Assembly (NCBI RefSeq): GCF_021462225.1
Contig: NC_061812.1
Coordinates: forward strand, 52,507,848 to 52,571,847
DNA from: Girardinichthys multiradiatus
Taxonomy: Eukaryota > Chordata > Actinopteri > Cyprinodontiformes > Goodeidae
Direction: 5' to 3'
Length of the DNA stretch: 64,000 nucleotides
The position numbers were made by a program, and so were the translations under genes. Shown piece by piece: positions 54,410 through 64,000 of the stretch. Each line of letters opens with the position of its first letter. Within the stretch, counting starts at the first letter, position 1. Below the pieces are notes generated by a model that was not told the DNA's origin, did no database searches, and worked only from the letters and a program-made list of their open reading frames with translations.

Positions 54410-54560
54410 TTGTTTGATAACTAGGATCAACTGGTATAAACGTACTTGACTTGGAATCTGAATGGGACAACACATGTTGTCTCAAGTGCCTTGAATTGGA
54501 TTGAAAATTACAAAGGAGATGAATTGGATTGAAAATTACAAAGAACCAGTGTAAAAATCA
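54410..54560 (+). repeat. L2-type tail with short tandem duplication
   Basis: ACTAGGATCAA and TTGACTTGGAATCTG match 28950-29000, and ACAACACATGTTGTCTCAAG matches the L2 tail. GAATTGGATTGAAAATTAC is repeated in tandem near 54493 and 54521. Confidence 0.55.
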
Positions 54561-54713
54561 GCAATGCAACATTTGTTTAAAGTGTTATTAGTTGCTCTAG
54601 TTTATCTTCAATAACAAAAATTTGATCTTCTCCTGTCATACTTCATTCTCCCTGCTATTGCTCCCTCTGTAAGGCACCAGCTATTCATAAGAAAACATAT
54701 TTATACACTGCTC

Positions 54714-56252
54714 CAAAAAAATAAAGGGAACACTCAAATAACACATCATAGATCTGAATGAATGAAATATTCTCATTGAATACTTTGTTCTGTACAAAGT
54801 TGAATGTGCTGACACATCACACAAAAATCCTCAATGGAAATCAAATGTGTTAACCAATGGAGGCCTGGATTTGGAGTCACACACAAAATTAAAGTGGAAA
54901 AACTCACTAGAGGCTGATCCAACTTTGATGTAATGTCCTTAAAACAAGTCAAAATGAGGCTCAGTATTGTGTGTGACCTCCACGTGTCTGTATGACCTCC
55001 CTACAACGCCTGGACATGCTCCTGATGAGATGGTGGATGGTCTCCTGAGGGATCTCCTCCCAGACCTGGACTAAAGCTTCCACCAACTCCTGGACAGTCT
55101 GTGGTGCAACGTGATGTTGGTGGATGGAGCGAGACATGATGTTCCAGATGTGCTCAATCGGATTCAGGTCTGGAGAACGGGCGGGCCAGTCAATAGCTTC
55201 AATGTCTTCATCTTGCAGGAACTGCTGACACACTCCACCCACATGAGGTCTAGCATTGTCCTGCATTAGGAGGAACCCAGGGCCATCCGCACCAGCATAT
55301 GGTCTCACAAGGGGTCTGAGGATCTCATCTCGGTACCTAATGGCAGTCAGGCTACCTCTGGCGAGCACATGGAAAGAAATGCCACCCCACACCATTACTG
55401 ACCCACTGCCAAACTGGTCATGCTGAAGGATGTTGCAGGCAGCAGATCGCTCTCCACGGTGTCTCCAGACTCTGTCATGTCTGTCACATGTTCTCAGTGT
55501 GAACCTGCTTTCATCTGTGAAGACCACAGGGCACCAGTGGCGAATTTGCCAATCCTGGTGTTTTCTGGCAAATGCCAAGCGTCCTGCACGGTGTTGGGCT
55601 GTGAGCACAACCCCCATTTGTGGACGTCAGGCCCTCATACCATCCTCATGGAGTTGGTTTCTAACCGTTTGTGCAGACACATTCACATTTGTGGCCTGCT
55701 GGAGGTCATCTTGCAGGGCTCTGGCAGTGCTCCTCCTGTTCCTCCTTGCACAAAGACGGAGGTAGCGGTCCTGCTGCTGGGTTGTTGCCCTCCTACGTCC
55801 TCCTCCACATCTCCTGGTGTACTGGCCTGTCTCCTGGTAGCGCCTCCAGGCTCTGGACACTACGCTGACAGACACAGCAAACTTTCTTACCACGGCTCGC
55901 ATTGATGTGCCATCCTGGATGAGCTGCACTACCTGAACCACTTGTGTGGGTTGTAGAGTCCGTCTCATGCTACCACGAGTGTGAAAGCACCACCAACATT
56001 CAAAAGTGACCAAAACATCATCCAGAAAGCATAGGTACTGAGAAGTGGTCTGTGGTCCCCACCTGCAGAACCACTCCTTTATTGAGTGAGTCTCGCCAAA
56101 GATTTCCCCCCGTTGTCTATTCCATTTGGACAACAGCTGTGAAATTGATTGTCAATCAGTGTTGCTTCCTAAGTGGACAGTTTGATTTCACAGAAGTTTG
56201 ATTTACTTTATATTGTGTTGTTTAAGTGTTCCCTTGTTTTTTTAGCAGTGTA
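54714..56252 (-). mobile_element. Tc1/mariner transposon, second family (CACTGCTC ends)
   Basis: The inverted ends are CACTGCTCCAAAAAAATAAA (from 54716) and its partner ending TTTTTTTAGCAGTG (56250). TA lies at 54714-54715 and at 56251-56252, where it merges with a (TA)n run to 56277. The length is about 1.54 kb. The transposase gene on the minus strand carries one in-frame stop. Confidence 0.92.
54961..55968 (-). pseudogene. Tc1-family transposase with one nonsense codon, DD34E
   Basis: The likely start is the ATG at 55966-55968 (M-R-R-T-L-Q). The reading frame would be 335 residues and ends at 54961. A single TGA at 55627-55629 interrupts it in frame. The site is a CG-to-TG change if it was Arg, consistent with CpG decay. 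The N-terminal helix-turn-helix contains V-S-R-A-W-R-R, and the linker is basic (R-R-C-G-G-G-R-R-R). Catalytic residues are F-T-D-E-S-R, M-Q-D-N-A-R and N-P-I-E-H, and I count 34 residues between the last two. It ends G-G-H-T-Q-Y, the usual C-terminus of this family. The frame is otherwise open. Confidence 0.9.
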
Positions 56253-56277
56253 TATATATATATATATATATATATAT
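56251..56277. repeat. (TA)n microsatellite at Tc1 edge
   Basis: About 13 TA units directly outside the Tc1 end. Either the element landed in a TA run or the duplicated TA expanded afterwards. Confidence 0.9.
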
Positions 56278-56283
56278 CTGCCC

Positions 56284-56357
56284 ACAGTGCCTCCCCAGCA
56301 CCCCCGTCTAGCTCCGCCCCTAAGTACTGGCAAAATTTAAAACTACTTTCACCCCTG
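56284..56357 (-). mobile_element. hAT transposon end fragment
   Basis: The segment ends CTACTTTCACCCCTG at 56357, the complement of CAGGGGTGAAAGTAG, a hAT-type terminal repeat seen in many fish non-autonomous elements. The other end is not found, having been replaced by the Tc1 region. Confidence 0.5.
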
Positions 56358-57175
56358 ATAAAGGGTGTAATGAGACAAGCTTGACTTGACTTTTCTTCTG
56401 ACGCCTCCAGAAGCAACCCTAATCCCCCACGGATTGGAAAATGAGGCCCGGACATCCAATGCATTCCTGCATGCACATCCAGGGAGCTAGAGCTACCCCA
56501 CCGCATCTTGACCTCTCAGGGAGCCGAACGTGCTCCCAGCTAAAGCCCTTTCCCACAGCAACAGAGGTTAGCTGCAAGTTAACCCTTTGTTTACCCATAA
56601 GTGGATGTTTTTCTTAACGCCCAGGACAACTTCTCTTCAGCACAGTTCACGTAAAAGGTAGTGTTTGGGCAGAGAAGATTAGTTTAGAGTTAAATAATCT
56701 AAACGTTCGTTTAATGATGTTTGTTTTTGTTTGTGTTGAGAACTCTGCTATCTTAGTGCTAGCAGATTAGCTGCTCAGCGCATGTGCTCAGTTTATGTGT
56801 TCTGTGTTTTTAAAGTTAGGACAATCTTTATTTATTTAAAATTTTTGATATTATATATAAAATTTTGATTTTAAACACAGAAGATCATCCATAACGCGCT
56901 GTCTGCACTTATGCATTTCAACCCTTTTATTAATGGTATTTTAAAGGTATGTGTTTGATTCTGATGATAAGCTATAAGCTTCTTTTGTTAGCTTCAACTG
57001 CTAACAGCTAAGAACACGTGCTTGGCTTCTAAAGATCATTTACCTAAAAGGTTGTTGGTTTCATTCTAGGAAATAATATTTCCCATAAATATTATTTCAC
57101 TAAACTTGATAGCTAATTAAACAGCATTAAGACCCATTCATCCAGAAAGGTTTGGTTCTTATTTAAAATAATATT

Positions 57176-57521
57176 CAGTCAGTCAGTCATTTTCTACCGC
57201 TTATTCCATAGTGGGTCACGGGGGAGCTGGTGCCTATCTCCAGCAGTCTATGGGCGAGAGGCAGGGTTTACCCTGGACAAGTCGCCAGTCCATCGCAGGG
57301 CAACACACAAACAACCATGCACACACACATTCATACACCTAAGGGCAATTTAGAGTGACCAATTAACCTAACAGGCATGTCTTTGGACTGTGGGAGGAAG
57401 CCGGAGTACCCGGTGAGAACCCATGCATGCACGGGGAGAACATGTAAACTCCATGCAGAAAGACCCTCGGTCGGGAATTGAACCCAGGACCTTCTTGCTG
57501 CAAGGCAACAGTGCTACCAAC
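57176..57521 (+). repeat. Dispersed fish repeat R, copy 1
   Basis: It starts with CAGTCAGTCAGTCATTTTCTACC and contains GTCCATCGCAGGGCAACACA, TTTGGACTGTGGGAGGA and GGGGAGAACATG, ending GCAACAGTGCTACCAAC. This is a very common teleost repeat, which I recognise by sequence but whose class (SINE-like or LINE-derived) I will not assert. It is inserted in LTR X copy C at a TTAATTAG site. Confidence 0.75.
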
Positions 57522-58187
57522 TAATTAAACACCATTGAGAATTGGTCATCCAGAAGGTTGGTTTTATTCAGCAGATCATTCTTTAAAACATTATTTTATT
57601 AAAATAATATTTTATCTGATCTTGCATTGTGAATGGTTGTCTAAACGTTGCTGATTATTGCTTAAGTTAGTTTCAAGACTAACTTAACTTCATTTCCAGA
57701 TTCTTCAAGATAATCCTTGGTTCTCAAACATAAACATTGCATGGTAATGTTGCATCACTCTTTTGGTCATTATTTTCAATCATCTTTAATTAACTTGTTT
57801 ATATTGTACATAGTCCATTAGTCTTCATTATTCTTTCATTCTGCTTGGTAGTTTAGTTCGATTGTTTTAGCATAGTAAAGAGTTTGTTGATTGAAATATG
57901 TTTGACTTTGAGTTGACTTATTTTTATTAATAAATTCTTGTATTTTAAGAAATTGTGTGAATTCATTCCATGTGTGTGCAGAGTTGTGCTGTTCAATAAT
58001 GTCAGAGTTTGGTTCATCCCTTTCAATTTTTGTACCACCGCCTTATCGGGCTGGTATTCACAGGACAACCCTTAACAGACCGAAATATTATTTAATAAAA
58101 TATTTAAGTATTATTAAGTATTATGTAATATATTCATAATCACAACATGTGTTTAAAAAATGTAAAAAATAAAAATATATTCCAGTG

Positions 58188-58858
58188 GTTTAAATCAGTG
58201 GTCCCCAACCTTTATATCACCGTGGACCGGGCAACGCTTGACAATTTTACTGTGGCCCGGGGTGTGGGGGGTTGAACCGTCATGTTGGTGTGCCCGCTGA
58301 GACTCACAAACTCAACAACACGCAGCTGCTCTGTTCTGCATATTTCTGCCGTTGTTTAAGGAGAAATATTATTGTGAGAGCCAAGAGCAGCTCATTCTAC
58401 AGATTTTGCGGTGTTCCATTTATACTTTTGGAATGGCGTCGATGAATGCGTGCTACAAGCAAGAGACGACGTTCTCTCCTACAACGTGTTGCTAAGCAAC
58501 ACCCAGCTGAACATGTATTATTTTATAACTTTATACACCTTTAATACCAGCGACAATGGCTTGTTCGAAGAGACGTTTTGTTCCGTTTAAAGCGGACCAA
58601 AAGTAGCAGGAGTGAATCCACCCGCATCTTTATGCACGTACCTTTTGTCAGGCTGCAGCACTCTTTGTTTTTGTTGTCCCATTTAGAAAAACACAGTCCC
58701 GGTCTTCATTTGCCATCCTCAGCACAAAACTCAGCCGTATTTTGGTCCAGTGCTTCATCCATGGTTTTAAACTTTTAAGTTTAATTATTTCTTGTGCGGC
58801 CCGGCACCAATTGATCCACGGGTCCGCGGCCCAGGGGATGGGGACCACTGGTTTAAAT
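58188..58858. mobile_element. hAT-type MITE with perfect 8-bp target duplication
   Basis: The element 58196-58850 (655 bp) has inverted ends CAGTGGTCCCCAACC and GGGGACCACTG, typical of hAT elements. It is flanked by GTTTAAAT at 58188-58195 and 58851-58858. The inner sequence has no transposase. Both ends contain CGTGGACCGGG / CCCGGCACCAATTG-type subterminal sequence. It is non-autonomous and sits 40 bp beyond LTR X copy C. Confidence 0.92.
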
Positions 58859-59864
58859 GACCGCCCTTACTTTTCTGTTAGATATCTAATGGAAATACTT
58901 TAAATGCCTTTTATTTTTCAGTACGTGTTTCACAGGAAGATCATTGTTGCTAGTGCAGCTCCTCCTACCTCAGCTTCCTTTGTAAATAATCATTGATTTC
59001 CTTATAAATAATCAATCTTTATCTTTTTTTGTTCAAATCGCCTTCAGCTCAAAATTCGCTCTTTTACTTTATCTTCTCAGCTGCATCCCGAACCCCACCC
59101 AATCCCTTCTTTTACTTTCTCCCACCATCCTCCTTGTGTGCTCGTCCGTGTTACAGTGGAAATGAGTTGCTTTATGAGGAGAATTAAGTTTCATAACCCA
59201 CCAGGTCCTTGACCCTGGTCATATTAACTTCAGCGATCCTGCTGGATGAGTGTGTGCACACATGCACCTGCACACACAGGCATGCACACCCCCTTTTGCG
59301 AGTCCAATAACATAGTGAAGTGAGCTTGGAAGCAGCTCAACTGCAAACCCACCTTGGGCTTTTCCCCTGTATTTCCCCTGTAAGTCACATCTCACATGAA
59401 CGATGGCAGTTTGGAAAATCGTTACTCCAGTTCACACGTCCGCTTTTCCCATCTGCACACCAAGGTCTTGGCTTAAGTCACTCAGTAAAATGAGCAAATA
59501 AATTAAACCGTATCTGCAGAAACTTTCATATGCACATTCTAGAATGAGATGGTTTGAGGATTGTTGTAATGAGCACACACACTGCACATGGTCAACATTA
59601 GGAACTGATGCAGTGTCCTTTAACAGAGTTTGGCAGCAATGCTACACTCATATTTAGAAAAGTCAGAGCTGCTGCAAACAAATGCTAGTTTACTTCACAG
59701 AATAAATGCTGACACAGATCAATAAAAAGAAGCTGGCATTAATAACTTCACACTGACCTAACAGCAAGAGATAAAGAGTGGGTTTTTCAGTTTAAAGTCA
59801 CTGATGGTGGAAGATTTAATATGCAAAAGAAGATGGATCGGTCCTATGTTAAAGCTACAGCAAA
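58859..59864. other. Unassigned DNA
   Basis: No gene or repeat is recognised. Confidence 0.4.
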
Positions 59865-60085
59865 ATACCGTACAGCATCTGTATCCCTTAAACATTTTAC
59901 ACTGTCACATTAAAACCACAAACTTGAATGCATTTTATGTGGCAGACCAAAACCAAGTAGTGCATAATTCTGAAATGGAAGGAAAGTAATATATGTTTTT
60001 CAAAATGTTTTACAAATAATAATGTAAAAAGTGTGATGTGAATTTGTGTTCAGACCCTTTTAACTCTTATACTTCTAAATCAAAT
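59865..60085 (+). mobile_element. Tc1-like terminal-region relic
   Basis: It matches the 5' non-coding part of the same family as 18290-19290: CACATTAAAACCACAAACTT, GCATTTTATGTGGCAGACC and GTAGTGCATAATTCTGAAATGG. No transposase sequence follows. Confidence 0.6.
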
Positions 60086-60103
60086 CCAAAATTGCTGAAT
60101 AGC

Positions 60104-60560
60104 TGTCAGATCCACATAGCTGTGTGCATGTTGGTGTGTTTGTGTGTCTCCCCTCACCACTTCCTTGCAGGGTGTGTCTGGCAGATATGGCTCCACAGCT
60201 GCAGCTTGTTACAACCAATCAGGAGGACCTTAAAGAGAAGCATATACCAAGAGGCAGATGCCAGATTGTTTGCTCACTCAGCATAGAATTCAGTCCTACC
60301 TTCTCTGCATACATTGTTGTCTCATTTCTGACTCTATCCAGGGTTTGTGCTTTTCTGTTAGGCACCAGTCCATGCCTAATCTCAGGCTACAATGTTTCAG
60401 TGGTCTGCTCCAGCGCTCCTCGGATCATTGGAGAAATTCTCTCAAGATCACAACCATTTATCTCCTCTCTGCTTGTTGGAGTGTCTGCCTGGTACTGCTT
60501 CCAACACCCTTAACTACCCACCTCACTCTCACCTGCCTTTCCTCCCTCTGGAGTACAAGG
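60104..60560 (+). repeat. LTR-like repeat family Z, copy 2
   Basis: It begins TGTCAGATCCACATAGC and aligns with 2185-2400 over about 200 bp. The pyrimidine-rich continuation (CTCCTCTCTGCTTG, CTTTCCTCCCTCTGG) is of Gypsy-LTR style, but no TGACA end or target duplication was found. Short ORFs in it are chance. Confidence 0.45.
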
Positions 60561-60827
60561 AGTTCTTTGCAGTATTGATATTGCATACAATGATGCAGCA
60601 ACAACAACATATTTGTGATATTGTGGATAACTATCAAAATATGGACATCCAACAACAGTTATGCTTAAATTTATTCCTACATCTGGGAGATTTAGGTTTA
60701 AAGTAATATTTAAATTTTACCATACTCATATCATACTCTGACTTTATATTAATTAATGTTTTGGACTCCCAACTTCAGCAATCCACATCTTAGGTAGGAA
60801 AATCTTTCAAAAAGACAACATGGTTGT

Positions 60828-60960
60828 ATGTGTGTTGCCCTGCGATGGACTGGCAACCTGTCCAGGGTGTATCCTGCCTATCGCCCATAGACTGCTGGAG
60901 AAAGGCACCAGCTCCCCTGCAACCCACTATGGAATAAGCGGTAGAAAATGACTGACTGAC
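60828..60960 (-). repeat. Dispersed fish repeat R, copy 2 (partial)
   Basis: Reverse-complement match to the first 130 bp of copy 1: TGTTGCCCTGCGATGGACT, CGCCCATAGACTGCTGGAG and AAGCGGTAGAAAATGACTGACTGAC. Confidence 0.8.
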
Positions 60961-61879
60961 AACAGTTTCATTTAAAAACTGTAGTGCATAATACTGTTGA
61001 GTCATTTAAAAGAAGTCGAAAAGCGAGTGCAAATCAAGATGTTAATGACAAACATACATAGGCTGGAGATTTAGGCTCCAGAAAAAAGGTTTCCGTGATA
61101 GACCGGGTTTTATTCATACTTGCATATTTTTTATGTCAGAGTAAAGTACAGCCATGGTAGAAAAAATGAATTCTATCTTAACGGGACTGTTTTTTCCCCA
61201 CCTGTTCATCCCTCCCTAGTTCGTGTTTATTCCGAGGATAACGGGACGGATTGTTTACAACGACAGGTGTGATCACAGCATGTTCATCTATGCTAGTGGA
61301 GCATCTCTGAAGTAAACCAGAATTGACACTAGACGCGGAGGGTTTCATTTCTCCACAAAACCCGGCAGCACAGTGTTTAGGCACAATCCCTTCAACCATC
61401 ACCTCACACTAGGAAAGTGAATTTTTACATCATACACAGTAATTTTCCACCAGCTAAAAAGATCAGCATTTTTGTCCTCCCGGTTTAAACTCCTATTAAA
61501 AAAAATATTTTTGACACAAATACATTTGTCCAAGTTGATCAAAATTTTACAAATTTATTTTTTTCATTCCTGAATTTTCGTTCCTGACTTTTGTTTTGTG
61601 TGTTTTGGAGAAAAATGGAGAAAACCTTTTAATATATAATAGCAGTATGGAATCTGTTCTATGTTTTTTATGCTCAATATTAAATGAGCTTAGAATTTGG
61701 GAAAGACCAGATAAACTTTAAAAGCATTTAAAACTAGAGATGATCCGAGCTGATTCCAGGTGTCAGCTCAGGGCCCAGATCGCAGCAGTTTTTAAAGATC
61801 GCCATCAAAACTCTCTGACAAAGCTCAGCTCTAGGCACCTGTTATAGGTTTACTGTGTGTGATCAAGTAAACTGCACCC

Positions 61880-62080
61880 CCAGCAAGACATAGTCATGTA
61901 ACAAGTAACTTTACTTGAGTACTGTACTTAAGTACAGTTTTTGAGAATTTGCACTTTACTTGAGTAGCATTTTTATTTTGGAAAACGTTACTTTCACGCC
62001 ACTACATTTTAACAATAAAATCAAATTTTTTCCTTAACTACATTCCTATGAAGGCTTTCATTACTTCTGTTTGTCGTTTT
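61880..62080. repeat. Decayed hAT-type ACTTGAGTA repeat
   Basis: Contains ACTTTACTTGAGTACTGTACTTAAGTACAG and a second TTTACTTGAGTAGCA unit, then TTACTTTCACGCCACTACATTTT. This resembles the end region of widespread fish hAT elements built on ACTTGAGTA units. The borders are not defined. Confidence 0.4.
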
Positions 62081-64000
62081 TTAATGTAGTTTTAAAAAAC
62101 AAAGAGCTAAGATTTTGTTTTCTTTATGTTTTGTCTGCATATGAATAACCGGAACCACAATTCAATATATTAGCACTACGTTCAGGACTATTGCACGTCT
62201 AGGCTTCGACATTAGATAAGGGTAAGTTCTATGTACACTGAGGTTAACATCCCAGAATATATCAAAGAACACTAGATTCTATCTATACTCAATTAGATGC
62301 TAGATATGTGGTGGAATACATGGATGCATGCTTTACATCCATGAGAGGATGTATGTGGACAGTTTATTAAGCACATTCGCAGAAAGTTTTATTCATTTTA
62401 ATGAAATACTTGACTGACTCAGGAACAAAGTCCTCTTAATTGGGACATCCCTCTTCAAACGTATAGAACTGAAAGAGGGTGTACTATTTTTCCTTGATTA
62501 TATGCTTTATGCAGTGAATGTGTATCTGTCAATTGCAAAACATGTTGCCCAAAATTGAGTCAAACACAATGCAAAGGTGCTTCATTTGCTTGTAGTTAAA
62601 GACATTTACTTATATGACAAGTTATGACTGAGGGGGCAAATGCCACTATGGAAATTTTACAGCTCAGAAAGCTGTCAGGACTTGGATATGGGTCAGTGGG
62701 AGCACACCTGACAGATGCAGCTACTGGAAATGGAGGAGTACGACTGAGGATTGCCTTTCTCAGTCTCATCACTCCTCTGTGTGTCTGTCAGCACCTGAGC
62801 CCTCTGCTGCGATCGTATCTCTCAATTACAGCACCCAGCACATTCCTGTCAACCACACACATGCATGCATGCACACATGCACCTGCACGCTGAGATCAAA
62901 ACATCTCAATAGGCATTACTCTCACTCATGACTTAATGGGCTACATTTTTCTCTCTGAAAACACAAACAATTTTCACAACCATCAAAAAAAATAAAAATA
63001 AAAAACCATGAGCCAAGCATTTTACAGCAAGAATGAACAGGCCAGATTATGACAAATAGCTTTTGCTGAATTCCATATTTCATCCATGTCAAATTTTAAA
63101 TGATTTACACTATCATAAACACACACACTCGTCACTCCCACACTTCTTTCTCATATTCACATGAGCTATGGAAGAAAAAATTATTTTCCAGAAATCAGAA
63201 AAAGTTTGGAAATTTTTGTTTGCTGACTTGTGTTAACCTTACAAATGGCACAGGACATGATGTCCTCCATCATTCACACAAACACACACTCTGCACACAC
63301 TCATCCTGTAAAAAGCGTCCACACCAAGGGGTGATTTTGCTGGGTAAGAGCTTTCCATACTACAGCAGCTTTCAGCTCACAAAAATCAGAAGATCCAGAA
63401 ACAAACGCAGCTCAGAGATGTGTGCATGAATACACAATTTCATTTTTTTTATGTTGAGGTCCCTTTTAGCACACACCCTTTCCACTCTAGCCAGAATAAT
63501 TAAAGTGAGTAACTATGAATGTAGGTGTGTGTGAGTGTGTTCTCATTTCAGTTAAGATGCTTCTGGTGGTTTGCTGACAGGCTGCATCCACCCACTGGCA
63601 TTTATATCCATTCCTCATGGTAGAACTGCTGGAGATGGAATCCAGTGGCCAGCAATAAAAGCTAGTCCCGGCATTGGCTGGACCATCCTAAGAACAACAA
63701 ACATAACTATTGGTTGGATATATTTTTTTTCTTAATGAAGAAGCTCTTAACTGAATATGTGAAACAGGCACAATGGTCTGGTTTACACTCTTTTGAGCAA
63801 AATAAACTTTGTACACTTTTAGTGGCATCTATTATTAATGTCAATAAATATAAAATTTCTTTAGTAAACTCCCAGCATTTCTTAAAGACACAAATGCTGG
63901 GATGACTTTTGATTTTCTGCTTTTAAATTCAGACTAGACAGGGGTAGTTGTCTTCATACCAAACATTTTACAGACTGCTACAAACTGCTAAGTTAATTGT
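62081..64000. other. Unassigned DNA with CA-rich patches
   Basis: No gene is recognised. Short CA/CATG runs lie at 62855-62890 and 63110-63310. ORFs at 62624-62893 and 63100-63429 run through these and look like chance frames. Confidence 0.45.

Larger units (their letters stand above)
54228..58147 (+). repeat. Family X long LTR, copy C (split by several insertions)
   Basis: The + strand LTR starts TGTTGGGACC (54228) and ends ATAATCACAACA (58147). The 4-bp duplication TGTG lies at 54224-54227 and 58148-58151. Near the start are GAATAAAAACCCC (TATA-like, 54377-54390) and a decayed CRE, TGACATCA. Its body (56358-57170 and 57534-58147) aligns in reverse with copies A and B. Inside it are an L2-type tail (54410-54560), a Tc1 (54714-56252), a (TA)n run, a hAT end (56284-56357) and repeat R (57176-57521). 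Without these the LTR is about 2 kb. There is no internal retroviral coding. Confidence 0.7.

Noticed and set aside
55420..55905. 161-codon + strand ORF
   Set aside because: Antisense to the Tc1 transposase at 54961-55968.
56222..56506. 94-codon minus-strand ORF
   Set aside because: Crosses the hAT end, the (TA)n run and the Tc1 tip, so it is a composite of unrelated repeats.
57176..57521. CRISPR-like or satellite array
   Set aside because: Only one unit is present, with internal CAGTCAGT microrepeats. It is a dispersed fish repeat with a second partial copy at 60828.

Overview
The window looks like teleost fish DNA, probably a percomorph. The evidence is the repeat content: a Rex3 (RTE-clade) retrotransposon, L2/Rex1-type LINE tails, several fish Tc1/mariner families, hAT elements, Gypsy-type solo LTRs and two class I-like endogenous retroviruses. 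I recognise no host protein-coding gene, rRNA, tRNA or CRISPR array. Most open reading frames are transposon remnants or chance ORFs. One unassigned 119-codon minus-strand ORF (1442-1801) is the only weak candidate for a host exon.

Layout. 1-2991 is mostly unassigned. 2992-18204 is a four-level nested composite. An old long LTR (family X, copy A) was interrupted by a minus-strand Rex3 element (3999-18108, 13-bp target duplication). That Rex3 was then interrupted by a Tc1 transposon (4145-5727), by endogenous retrovirus ERV-A (6185-13783) and by a 5'-truncated L2 LINE (15262-17336). 18290-19290 is a Tc1 relic. 21450-24118 is X copy B, carrying a Tc1 with an intact transposase ORF. 25320-26330 is a decayed Tc1. 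28830-29870 holds an L2 tail and a rearranged Rex3 fragment. 30260-32422 holds two Gypsy-type solo LTRs. 35150-36800 is unclassified, with two strong hairpins. 39014-39950 is a Tc1 relic. 40775-43374 is another LTR-like unit (Y), an inverted duplication and a truncated Tc1 with DD36E spacing. 43843-52064 is ERV-B, a full-length provirus with a third Tc1 in env. 54228-58147 is X copy C, split by several insertions. It is followed by a hAT MITE (58196-58850), minor repeats and mostly unassigned DNA.

Main points of interest. ERV-A has its right LTR inverted, so both outer ends are U3 ends, yet it is flanked by a 4-bp target duplication. The pol/inverted-LTR junction lies on the tRNA priming site. 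This suggests an aberrant reverse-transcription product that integrated as such. In both ERVs the stretch between the gag/protease region and RT encodes a pair of H-x-T/S motifs about 60 codons apart, which resembles a 2H phosphoesterase fold. ERV-B has LTRs that are almost identical in U3 but strongly diverged downstream, as expected from recombination or conversion. The ERV genes are all broken. Two of the three copies of one Tc1 family keep complete 334-residue transposases, so that family may have been active recently.
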